A stretch of DNA of 64,000 nt from a virus: positions 184,752-248,751 of IMG/VR virus record IMGVR_UViG_3300042308_001616. One strand, given 5' to 3'. Both the position numbers and the translations under genes were made by a program. This document shows, in pieces, positions 42,205 through 47,867 of the stretch; within the stretch, counting starts at the first letter, position 1, and each line of letters begins with the position of its first letter. The notes below the pieces were generated by a model. It was not told the origin of the DNA. It did no database searches and saw nothing but the letters and a program-made list of their open reading frames with translations.

Positions 42205-42277
42205 AGGGGATTAGCTCAATCGGGAGAGCGTTAGACTTACATTCTAAAGGTAGCGGGATCGTAACCCGCATTCCCTA
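42205..42277 (+). tRNA. tRNA-Val(TAC) with altered T-loop
   Basis: Acceptor AGGGGAT/ATTCCCT, discriminator A, anticodon stem-loop TTAGA-CTTACAT-TCTAA, T-arm GCGGG-ATCGTAA-CCCGC with A54 and T58. Confidence 0.92.
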
Positions 42278-42281
42278 CTAG

Positions 42282-42366
42282 GCACCAGTGGTGAAACTGG
42301 AGATACACGCTGCGCTTAAACCGCAGTCCTAAATACGGGTTGAGGGTTCGAGTCCCTCCTGGTGCA
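42282..42366 (+). tRNA. tRNA-Leu(TAA)
   Basis: Acceptor GCACCAG/CTGGTGC, discriminator A, anticodon stem-loop CTGCG-CTTAAAC-CGCAG, long variable arm as expected for leucine. Confidence 0.94.
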
Positions 42367-42400
42367 CAAAAAAAATAGAACAAAAAAAAATAGAAAACAC

Positions 42401-42430
42401 TTTGATATCAAAAATAAATACCTATCTTTG
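42401..42430 (+). promoter_or_regulatory. Host-type promoter TTTG-N18-TATCTTTG
   Basis: TTTG at 42401-42404 and TATCTTTG at 42423-42430 match the Bacteroidota -33/-7 consensus. It precedes the structured spacer and tRNA-Leu(TAG), so the tRNA cluster has internal promoters. Confidence 0.7.
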
Positions 42431-42477
42431 ATGAACGATAACAACAAAAGGTCTTTGAAATACTAAAATAAAAACTT

Positions 42478-42565
42478 AAACGAACAAAGTAAAAAACTCG
42501 TACCGACTCTTTACTGAGAGGTACATGTATATTAGAAGGCTGGTAAAGATCCAGAATGTTCGTTT
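42478..42565 (+). ncRNA. Structured 88-nt spacer RNA between tRNA genes
   Basis: AAACGAACA (42478-42486) pairs perfectly with TGTTCGTTT (42557-42565). Inside are hairpins GTACC...GGTAC (42500-42524) and CTGG...CCAG (about 42540-42554). The result is a three-way junction of tRNA size lacking a normal T-arm. It may be a processed small RNA or a heavily decayed tRNA. Confidence 0.5.
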
Positions 42566-42568
42566 TAT

Positions 42569-42649
42569 GCACTTGTGGTGGAATGGTAGACACGTATGCC
42601 TTAGGAGCATATGTCGAAAGGCGTGCGAGTTCGAGTCTCGCCAAGTGTA
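42569..42649 (+). tRNA. tRNA-Leu(TAG)
   Basis: Acceptor GCACTTG/CAAGTGT, discriminator A, anticodon stem-loop TATGC-CTTAGGA-GCATA, variable arm present. Confidence 0.93.
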
Positions 42650-42780
42650 CAAACCCTGCTTTGAAGTAAACAGATAACAATAACTATAGAGTAGTTTAGT
42701 TCATGTAAAAATAAAAGGAAGTCATGCCACCTTTGTTGTTATAATCCACAGTCAAGAGTGGAGTTGTTTATAGAGAAGAT

Positions 42781-42854
<74 letters not shown>

Positions 42855-42859
42855 CAAAT

Positions 42860-42932
42860 AAGTAGAGAGAACCAGTAGCACGCGGCTCGGTCCAGTATCA
42901 GTCATAATGCTAGAATACGTCATACTCTACTT
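42860..42932 (+). ncRNA. Structured 73-nt spacer RNA between tRNA genes
   Basis: AAGTAGAG (42860-42867) pairs perfectly with CTCTACTT (42925-42932), an acceptor-like end stem enclosing 57 nt without a clear anticodon or T-arm. It is of tRNA size and may be a tRNA remnant or a tRNA-like small RNA. Confidence 0.45.
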
Positions 42933-42935
42933 AAC

Positions 42936-43008
42936 GGAGGTGAGGTCAAACGGTTAAGATGTCTGCCTGTCACGCAGTTCGGAGCGGGTTCAACTCCCGT
43001 CACTTCCG
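42936..43008 (+). tRNA. tRNA-Asp(GTC), copy 1
   Basis: Acceptor GGAGGTG/CACTTCC (G4-T69 wobble), discriminator G, anticodon loop CTGTCAC. Nearly identical to the gene at 46176. Confidence 0.92.
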
Positions 43009-43015
43009 CGCTAGC

Positions 43016-43119
43016 AAGTATTTGACGAAATCTTTAATAAGTCAAAATACTTTGAAAACACCCAAGTGGTTAAAGAACCTTCAACCTGGTAAACGGTGGA
43101 GAGAGGTACCCAAGCTCTC
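43016..43119 (+). other. Spacer with hairpins and tRNA-like debris
   Basis: AAGTATTTGAC and GTCAAAATACTT form a stem with one bulge. Then CACCCAAGTGGTTAAAGAACC and GGTACCCAAG resemble D-arm parts of type II tRNAs (Tyr/Ser-like), and GAGAG...CTCTC with a T-tract closes the spacer, 7 nt before the next tRNA. Confidence 0.45.
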
Positions 43120-43126
43120 ATTTTTT

Positions 43127-43200
43127 TCTCCCTTAGCTCAGTTGGTTAGAGCATCTGACTGTTAATCAGAGGGTCTCAGGTTCAAGTCCTGAAGGGAGAG
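43127..43200 (+). tRNA. tRNA-Asn(GTT), copy 3
   Basis: Acceptor TCTCCCT/AGGGAGA, discriminator G, anticodon stem-loop TCTGA-CTGTTAA-TCAGA, normal T-loop. This copy has a fully regular cloverleaf, unlike the other two Asn copies. Confidence 0.95.
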
Positions 43201-43206
43201 CTAAAT

Positions 43207-43278
43207 GGTTCCGTGGTGAAAGGGATATCACTAGAGATTTCTAATCTCTCGTTCCTGGTTCGAATCCAGGCGGAATCA
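43207..43278 (+). tRNA. tRNA-Arg(TCT), copy 2
   Basis: Acceptor GGTTCCG/CGGAATC, discriminator A, anticodon stem-loop AGAGA-TTTCTAA-TCTCT. Confidence 0.92.
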
Positions 43279-43284
43279 CAAAAT

Positions 43285-43357
43285 GCCGTCATAGCTCAGT
43301 TGGTAGAGCGTTACCTTGGTATGGTAAAGGTCATCGGTTCGAGCCCGATTGGTGGCT
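43285..43357 (+). tRNA. tRNA-Thr(GGT)
   Basis: Acceptor GCCGTCA/TGGTGGC, discriminator T, anticodon stem-loop TTACC-TTGGTAT-GGTAA. Confidence 0.93.
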
Positions 43358-43377
43358 CTGAAAAAAGTTCTAAAAAG

Positions 43378-43408
43378 TTTGGTGAAACAAAAAGAATCAC
43401 TAACTTTG
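43378..43408 (+). promoter_or_regulatory. Host-type promoter TTTG-N19-TAACTTTG
   Basis: TTTG at 43378-43381 and TAACTTTG at 43401-43408, ahead of tRNA-Arg(CCT). Confidence 0.7.
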
Positions 43409-43452
43409 TAAAACAAAAGAGATCTTTGACATAATAACAAAATAACAAAAAC

Positions 43453-43524
43453 GGCACCATAGTTCAAGGGATAGAATAGAAGTTTCCTAAACTTTAGATC
43501 CAGGTTCGAATCCTGGTGGAGTCA
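43453..43524 (+). tRNA. tRNA-Arg(CCT)
   Basis: Acceptor GGCACCA/TGGAGTC with one A-A mismatch, discriminator A, anticodon loop TTCCTAA, T-arm CCAGG-TTCGAAT-CCTGG. Reads AGG. Confidence 0.85.
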
Positions 43525-43535
43525 CTAAAAAAAGA

Positions 43536-43567
43536 TTTGGTAGATTCAAAAACTATACTTATCTTTG
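43536..43567 (+). promoter_or_regulatory. Host-type promoter TTTG-N20-TATCTTTG
   Basis: TTTG at 43536-43539 and TATCTTTG at 43560-43567, ahead of tRNA-Leu(GAG). Confidence 0.72.
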
Positions 43568-43594
43568 AAAACAAAACGTTCATTGAATAAAAAA

Positions 43595-43676
43595 GGCCTT
43601 GTGTTGGAAATGGTAGACAAGCACGTTTGAGGGGCGTGTGCCGAATGGCGTATGGGTTCAAGTCCCATCAAGGTCA
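43595..43676 (+). tRNA. tRNA-Leu(GAG)
   Basis: Acceptor GGCCTTG/CAAGGTC, discriminator A, anticodon stem-loop CACGT-TTGAGGG-GCGTG, variable arm present. Confidence 0.92.
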
Positions 43677-43681
43677 CAAAA

Positions 43682-43714
43682 GAATGCTCAGGCAACCCCC
43701 TGGTAAAAGCATTC
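43682..43714 (+). repeat. Repeated hairpin element, copy 1
   Basis: GAATGCT...AGCATTC encloses CAGGCAACCCCCTGG. The same core recurs at 43804-43821 and, with the full outer stem, at 43828-43861; a variant (CCAGACAACCCTCTGG) is at 44795. Confidence 0.8.
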
Positions 43715-43724
43715 GAAAATATAT

Positions 43725-43796
43725 TGCGGGATGGGGGAGTGGTCACCCCGCTGGGCTCATAACCCAGAGACATTGGTTCGAATCCTTTTCCCGCTA
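43725..43796 (+). tRNA. Initiator tRNA-fMet(CAT)
   Basis: The anticodon stem-loop is CTGGG-CTCATAA-CCCAG with the three G-C pairs next to the loop that mark bacterial initiators. The first position T43725 faces T43795 (position 72), leaving the 1-72 pair open, another initiator mark; discriminator A. The T-stem is weak (two T-T pairs). Confidence 0.82.
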
Positions 43797-43803
43797 CAAA
43801 AAT

Positions 43804-43861
43804 CCAGGCAACCCCCTGGTAGAAACAGAATGCTCAGGCAACCCCCTGGTAAAAAGCATTC
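43804..43861 (+). repeat. Repeated hairpin element, copies 2 and 3
   Basis: CCAGGCAACCCCCTGGTA at 43804-43821, then the full element GAATGCT...AGCATTC at 43828-43861 with the same core. Together with copy 1 they flank the initiator tRNA. Confidence 0.8.
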
Positions 43862-43903
43862 AAAAAAATCAACCCGAAAGGCACAGGTTCGAATATATAG
43901 TAT

Positions 43904-44539
43904 ATGAGAAAATGTGAAAATTGTGAAACTGAACACACGGGTGAGTACAAATCTGGTAGATTTTGTTCTTTGAAATGTTCGAAATCGTTTAGCACCAAAT
44001 GCAAACGAAATGAGATAAACGAAGCAGTATCTGTAAAACTTACAGGAAGGGGTAATCCTCCAGTATCAAAAGAGTGTAAAAATTGTAACAATACATTCGA
44101 AGTTGAGTGGAGAAAAAGAAAGCAACTATTCTGTGGCAGATCGTGTACAACATCGTATAAAAATAAAACGATGAATATGGCAAGTCTGGGAGGTCTCAAA
44201 AGCGCAACTTCACAATCAAGAAGAAGCAAAAATGAGATTTTATTTTACGAAATGTGCTTAGAAAAGTTCCCCGATTCATTGGCAAACGAGCCAATTTTTG
44301 ATGGATGGGACGGAGATATAATCATTCCTTCTAAAAAAGTTGCAATACTTTGGAATGGTGTTTGGCACTACAAACAGATTTCTAAATCACAAAGTCTGAA
44401 ACAAGTACAGACACGTGATAAAATAAAAATCGAAAAGATTACACAATACGGATTTGTTCCGTATATTGTAAAAGATTTAGGAAAACACAATCCAACCTTC
44501 GTAAAAGAAGAGTTTGATAAGTTTCTAAAAGCTCTTTGA
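43904..44539 (+). CDS. EDxHD/Vsr-like homing endonuclease with zinc fingers
   Basis: A 211-residue protein. The N-terminus has zinc-binding pairs (CENCETEH, FCSLKC; CKNCNNTF, FCGRSC). The C-terminal half has SKNEILFYEM, DGWDGDIIIP, AILWNGVWHYKQI and QTRDKIKIEKI, which fit the Vsr-fold EDxHD family of phage homing endonucleases. It lies within the tRNA cluster; just upstream, CACAGGTTCGAAT looks like a broken tRNA T-arm. Homing into a tRNA gene is inferred. A family link to fractured-gene (split intein) endonucleases is from general knowledge. Confidence 0.85.
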   Translation: MRKCENCETEHTGEYKSGRFCSLKCSKSFSTKCKRNEINEAVSVKLTGRGNPPVSKECKNCNNTFEVEWRKRKQLFCGRSCTTSYKNKTMNMASLGGLKSATSQSRRSKNEILFYEMCLEKFPDSLANEPIFDGWDGDIIIPSKKVAILWNGVWHYKQISKSQSLKQVQTRDKIKIEKITQYGFVPYIVKDLGKHNPTFVKEEFDKFLKAL

Positions 44540-44549
44540 AATGTTATAT

Positions 44550-44632
44550 TGGAAGGTGGCAGAGTGGTTAAATGCGTTTGACTGTAAATCAAATCTCGTG
44601 AGAGTACGGGGGTTCAAATCCCTCCCTTCCAA
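44550..44632 (+). tRNA. tRNA-Tyr(GTA)
   Basis: Acceptor TGGAAGG/CCTTCCA, discriminator A, anticodon stem-loop TTTGA-CTGTAAA-TCAAA, long variable arm as in bacterial Tyr. Confidence 0.94.
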
Positions 44633-44885
44633 CAAAGCTCAGGACTAATTACCCTGTAGCCTGGATGGTTCGAAACATCCGATTTGATATGGTGTACTGG
44701 GCACGACACCCGCCGCTGAGGTTCGAATCCTCAGGTTCGGAATGGTTACCACGGGAGTAAGATTGGGTTCGATCCCCTTTATCACACCAAAAGACCAGAC
44801 AACCCTCTGGCAGCAACGCTAACACAGCACAATGCGGGCTCATACCTGCGGCGTAGTGTGACGGTCAGGAGAGACTGACAACTTT
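44633..44885 (+). other. tRNA remnants and hairpins, no intact gene
   Basis: Three T-arm-like hairpins (GGATG-GTTCGAAA-CATCC; TGAGG-TTCGAAT-CCTCA at about 44718-44734; GGG-TTCGATC-CCC at about 44765) lie close together without full cloverleaves. The second could be the anticodon arm of a Ser(CGA)-like RNA, bounded by TGGTGT and ACACCA, but the fit is poor. Later there is a CAT loop in TGCGGGCTCATACCTGCG, a copy of the repeated hairpin core and a GTCAG...CTGAC hairpin. Confidence 0.5.
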
Positions 44886-44962
44886 GGGGCTATAGCTCAG
44901 TTGGCTAGAGTACTTGCCTGGCAGGCAAGGGGTCGCCGGTTCGAGCCCGGCTAGCTCCACCA
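44886..44962 (+). tRNA. tRNA-Ala(GGC), CCA encoded
   Basis: Acceptor GGGGCTA/TAGCTCC, then ACCA, anticodon stem-loop CTTGC-CTGGCAG-GCAAG. It is the only tRNA here with an encoded CCA end. Confidence 0.95.
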
Positions 44963-44996
44963 ACAAAACATTCTTACAACGGTAAGATATATATAC

Positions 44997-45067
44997 ACGG
45001 GTATAGTGAAATGGTATCATGCCGGTCTCCAAAACCGTTGTTCCGAGTTCGAATCTTGGTACCCGTG
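44997..45067 (+). tRNA. tRNA-Trp(CCA)
   Basis: Acceptor ACGGGTA/TACCCGT, discriminator G, anticodon loop CTCCAAA. Confidence 0.92.
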
Positions 45068-45127
45068 CTAGATTAGTAATCGATAGGATGGAGGGAATAG
45101 CCATGTGTCGACAATGTTAATCTGTAA

Positions 45128-45201
45128 GGTCTTGTAACTCAGTTGGTTAGAGTGCGTCGCTCATAACGATGAAGTCGGGGGTTCGAGTCCCTCCTGGACC
45201 A
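45128..45201 (+). tRNA. tRNA-Met(CAT), elongator type
   Basis: Acceptor GGTCTTG/CTGGACC (one mismatch), discriminator A, anticodon stem-loop CGTCG-CTCATAA-CGATG without the initiator G-C triplet. The spacer before it is closed by AGATTA/TAATCT. Confidence 0.88.
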
Positions 45202-45211
45202 CACCAGTATC

Positions 45212-45240
45212 TGGCACTCACGATGTTGAGTGCCATTTAC
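45212..45240 (+). terminator. Terminator of the central tRNA operon
   Basis: TGGCACTCA/TGAGTGCCA, 9-bp stem with a 6-nt loop, followed by TTTAC. Confidence 0.8.
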
Positions 45241-45323
45241 ATTTAAGTGAGAATTAGGATAAATATCAAAAAAATGTCTATATTTACAAAACAAAGAGTA
45301 ACAAACTTTATATATAACTAATA

Positions 45324-45422
45324 ATGAAAACTTTTAACACAAATATCGCAGTATTAAACATCCCGCAGGATCAGGATCAACCTAAGTTACTTGGGACTAA
45401 CTGTATATTGTCAAAAAGTTAA
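45324..45422 (+). CDS. Leader peptide 2 (32 residues), matches downstream tRNA set
   Basis: ATG 45324 to TAA 45422. Codons 14-20 read P-Q-D-Q-D-Q-P (CCG CAG GAT CAG GAT CAA CCT), and the next tRNAs are Gln(TTG), Asp(GTC) and Pro(TGG). Codons 25-27 hold ACTAACTG (45396-45403), complementary to CAGTTAGT (45446-45453) in the 5' arm of the following terminator. The leader before the ATG (AAACTTTATATATAAC) is nearly the same as in cassette 1, and both peptides start MK-x-x-NTN or similar. It is inferred to act as a ribosome-sensing attenuator. Confidence 0.78.
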   Translation: MKTFNTNIAVLNIPQDQDQPKLLGTNCILSKS

Positions 45423-45440
45423 ATAAAAAGCTTAAATGAT

Positions 45441-45474
45441 AAACCCAGTTAGTAACTACTAACTGGGTTTTTTC
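45441..45474 (+). terminator. Attenuator terminator 2
   Basis: AAACCCAGTTAGT/ACTAACTGGGTTT, a perfect 13-bp stem with a 4-nt loop and a T-tract, 11 nt before tRNA-Gln. Its 5' arm can pair with ACTAACTG inside leader ORF 2. Confidence 0.93.
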
Positions 45475-45484
45475 GTTTATATAA

Positions 45485-45557
45485 TGTCCCGTGGTGTAAT
45501 TGGCAACACGTCTGATTTTGGTTCAGAAGAGTCCAGGTTCGACCCCTGGCGGGACAA
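45485..45557 (+). tRNA. tRNA-Gln(TTG)
   Basis: Acceptor TGTCCCG/CGGGACA, discriminator A, anticodon stem-loop TCTGA-TTTTGGT-TCAGA. First tRNA after attenuator 2. Confidence 0.93.
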
Positions 45558-45570
45558 CAAAAAAGTTATT

Positions 45571-45642
45571 GGTTCTGTCGTCCAATGGTAGGATAGCCCG
45601 TTGTCTGCGGGATGGTTGCGGGTTCGAGTCCCGTCAGAACCG
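45571..45642 (+). tRNA. tRNA-Asp(GTC), distinct type
   Basis: Acceptor GGTTCTG/CAGAACC, discriminator G, anticodon loop TTGTCTG, T-arm TGCGG-GTTCGAG-CCGT region normal. It differs strongly from the Asp genes at 42936 and 46176. Confidence 0.88.
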
Positions 45643-45653
45643 CTAAAATATAA

Positions 45654-45726
45654 CTAGGTGTAGCTCAGATGGTAGAGCGGGGAGTTTGGGACTCTCAGGC
45701 CGCAGGTTCGACCCCTGTCACTTAGA
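45654..45726 (+). tRNA. tRNA-Pro(TGG)
   Basis: Acceptor CTAGGTG/CACTTAG, discriminator A, anticodon loop TTTGGGA. Confidence 0.92.
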
Positions 45727-45732
45727 CAAAAA

Positions 45733-46169
45733 CGAGTAGTAGAGGAGTGGTTTATCTCGGTTTTTTTTAATATAATAAAATATATTTAATATATAATAAA
45801 AATAAAAAATTGTAATATGAAGAATATTAAAACATTTGGTAGTTTCATAAATGAAAGTGATGAAAATATTGATGACTATGAAATTACAACAAACAATGAA
45901 ATAGAAGGAAGGCCTTGTGTAGATTTCAATCCAACAGAATTACATCCAAATGATATAATTTATAGAAAATTAGTTGATGTTGTCAATTATCGTTCAAATT
46001 GGTATAAACATAAGAATAACATACCTAATATTGATGATTTATCTAGCTATTCTAAACCAGAAGGATTTAAAGTCATTTCAAATGATGGTAAAATTCTTAA
46101 ATTAGAGGATAAAGGCTTTATTAATAAAGTGTAAGCATCAGCACGTGAGTTCGATTCCCACCTTCTCGA
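45733..46169 (+). pseudogene. tRNA apparently split by a tagged protein gene
   Basis: CGAGTAG at 45733-45739 followed by AGAGGAGTGGTTTATCTC looks like the 5' part of a type II tRNA. About 400 nt later CACGTGAGTTCGATTCCCAC and CTTCTCG-A (46162-46169) look like a T-arm and 3' acceptor strand; six of seven acceptor pairs fit the 5' part. The gene at 45817-46134 lies between. The anticodon cannot be recognised. Confidence 0.5.
45817..46134 (+). CDS. Tagged small protein lying between two tRNA fragments
   Basis: A 105-residue protein with the clear tag MKNIKTFGSFINESDE. The rest is acidic and not recognised (GRPCVDFNPTELHPNDIIYRK in part). It has an AT-rich leader with TATATTTAATATATAATA and stands between the halves of a broken tRNA, so it looks like a late insertion that carries its own late-type promoter. 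Confidence 0.8.
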   Translation: MKNIKTFGSFINESDENIDDYEITTNNEIEGRPCVDFNPTELHPNDIIYRKLVDVVNYRSNWYKHKNNIPNIDDLSSYSKPEGFKVISNDGKILKLEDKGFINKV

Positions 46170-46175
46170 CAATAC

Positions 46176-46248
46176 GGATGTGAGGTCAAACGGTTAAGAT
46201 GTCTGCCTGTCACGCAGTTCGGAGCGGGTTCAACTCCCGTCACGTCCG
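46176..46248 (+). tRNA. tRNA-Asp(GTC), copy 2
   Basis: Differs from the gene at 42936 in the acceptor stem: GGATGTG/CACGTCC in place of GGAGGTG/CACTTCC. The pair 4-69 changes from G-T to T-G, a paired change that keeps the stem. Last tRNA of the cluster. Confidence 0.93.
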
Positions 46249-46256
46249 CTAATAGA

Positions 46257-46286
46257 AAATGCCACTAAATATTTAGTGGCATTTTT
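46257..46286. terminator. Terminator at the end of the tRNA cluster
   Basis: ATGCCACTAAAT/ATTTAGTGGCAT perfect palindrome flanked by AAAA and TTTTT. Confidence 0.92.
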
Positions 46287-46319
46287 ATTTAAGTAATTTT
46301 TATTATGCATTATTATCAG

Positions 46320-46829
46320 TTATTCCCACGGATAATTTACAAAAGTTTCACCTGTAACTAATACTTGAGTATCCGGTGTATTACCAGATACACTAAAGTC
46401 ACTAGGTATTGTTATTATCAATTCATAATTTACTGGTATATCTAAATAAGGAATACCGAATTCATCTTTTTTAGTAACATATTTTTGAAATTGAGGTGCA
46501 CTAAATAAGTTAAGAGGAATAAGTTGTACTTTACTACCCGAATTTGCAGCAAGAGTAATAGTTGCTAGTTTAAAAGCTCCATTTGAGTTTTCAGGTGTTG
46601 GTAAAGTGTACTGGCTAGATACTCCACTTACCAGAGGAGCATCCGCTGGATTGCGTAAAAAAATCGTAATAGTTCTTTTACCCGTATTGATTGTAGTTAT
46701 ATCAATACCATAAATTCTTCTTATCTGATTTGAATTCTGATTTAAAACCACTTTTGTCCAAAACATATTATTATTATTTTTCCAATAATCAGTTTTTTGA
46801 AAAAACGGAATGCTTACTGCTGATGACAT
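46320..46829 (-). CDS. Virion-like beta-rich protein
   Basis: A 169-residue protein rich in Thr, Asn, Ser and Pro, with repeated beta patterns (KRTITIFLRNPADAPLVSG, YELIITIPSDF). No enzyme motif. It is divergent from the similar-looking gene at 46932 across a late-type AT-rich region, so both may be capsid decoration, neck or fibre parts. Confidence 0.7.
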   Translation of the reverse strand: MSSAVSIPFFQKTDYWKNNNNMFWTKVVLNQNSNQIRRIYGIDITTINTGKRTITIFLRNPADAPLVSGVSSQYTLPTPENSNGAFKLATITLAANSGSKVQLIPLNLFSAPQFQKYVTKKDEFGIPYLDIPVNYELIITIPSDFSVSGNTPDTQVLVTGETFVNYPWE

Positions 46830-46931
46830 ATTTTTTTTTATTTTTTTAGTATGTAATTTCTACCTACTTATTATATATTAAAAATAATATATAAAATATC
46901 GTTTATCGAATACTAAATAAAAAATAAAAAA

Positions 46932-47816
46932 ATGCCGAATTGGTACAATCGATGGGGAAAAGCAATAGCTGGTGTTGTTCCTTATAAAAGACCTAAAAAA
47001 AGAGGTGAAAATGTATTACCTGGTGGATCAACATTCTCTGCTCCTGCAACTGGACAATATGATAGTGGTGAAATCAGTGTATCCATAACTTCTGATATTG
47101 AGGGAAATCCGTGGGTAACTGCAATTAACTCAACAAAATATACAGTAATTGATGCACCATTTATTGCTATGGTATGGGCATATGATGGTAAAAATAGACC
47201 TGCACATTTCCCCACTCCTCAACCATCCACAAGCCAACTTCGAACTTATGATTTTGCAACTGCATTTAGACCAGAAACACCATGGAATGGTATTGTAAAA
47301 ATCAAAGTATACACGAACTTATTAGCAACGGTGGATGAATTTGGTGATCCTGTTGGTGGTGGTGAAATTAGATTGAACGCGGTTGGTCAAAGTTACTACC
47401 ACGATATATTAGATGGAACACCTATTAATAATGCTGAAAGTAACTCTAAAATGTTATTCAGACTATATCCGAATAATGTTATAACTGGAACACCTACTAC
47501 TGGTAGTACTCCATACACATCTGCAAATATAGGTGACCCAGGTACAATATGGACAGAAAAAGTTGCATTTACAGATGATAATTCAGATGTTAGTTTAGAT
47601 GGTGATAATATTAACACAATTGTACAAGGTACATTTATAGGTAATAAAACATTAGGTAATGAAACATACACAGGTACCTACCCTGCAAATTATACAGGTG
47701 AACAAGTAGAAAAATTCTATTCATCTTTTATTTCATTCCAATTCCAGCCATTATCATACTTCAATTACGGTAACATACCTGATTTCAAATTTAGATTTAT
47801 AATAGAATATTATTAA
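46932..47816 (+). CDS. Virion-like structural protein
   Basis: A 294-residue protein starting MPNWYNRWGKAIAGVVPYKR. The composition (Asn, Thr, Gly, Tyr) and strand-rich pattern (GQYDSGEISVSITSD, FKFRFIIEYY) fit a structural protein. I do not recognise the family. A terminator closes the unit. Confidence 0.7.
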   Translation: MPNWYNRWGKAIAGVVPYKRPKKRGENVLPGGSTFSAPATGQYDSGEISVSITSDIEGNPWVTAINSTKYTVIDAPFIAMVWAYDGKNRPAHFPTPQPSTSQLRTYDFATAFRPETPWNGIVKIKVYTNLLATVDEFGDPVGGGEIRLNAVGQSYYHDILDGTPINNAESNSKMLFRLYPNNVITGTPTTGSTPYTSANIGDPGTIWTEKVAFTDDNSDVSLDGDNINTIVQGTFIGNKTLGNETYTGTYPANYTGEQVEKFYSSFISFQFQPLSYFNYGNIPDFKFRFIIEYY

Positions 47817-47820
47817 TAGT

Positions 47821-47850
47821 AAAGGGCTTCGAAAATCGAAGCCTTTTTTT
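47821..47850 (+). terminator. Intrinsic terminator
   Basis: GGCTTCGA/TCGAAGCC with A-rich and T-rich flanks, after the 46932 gene. Confidence 0.9.
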
Positions 47851-47867
47851 ATCTTTATAAAAAAAAG

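Noticed and set aside
41984-42214. 76-codon ORF in the tRNA cluster
   Set aside because: It overlaps the CAT tRNA and tRNA-Val ends; the 52-residue ORF at 42039 in another frame fits the gap between the tRNAs and has better composition.
42431-42466. A short ORF after the promoter at 42401 as a third leader peptide
   Set aside because: Its ATG touches the -7 box, so it would lie before the transcription start; there is no terminator with an antiterminator strand, and its codons do not match the next tRNA.
43213-43434. ORFs running across several tRNA genes
   Set aside because: They translate tRNA sequence and appear only because tRNA repeats contain few stops.
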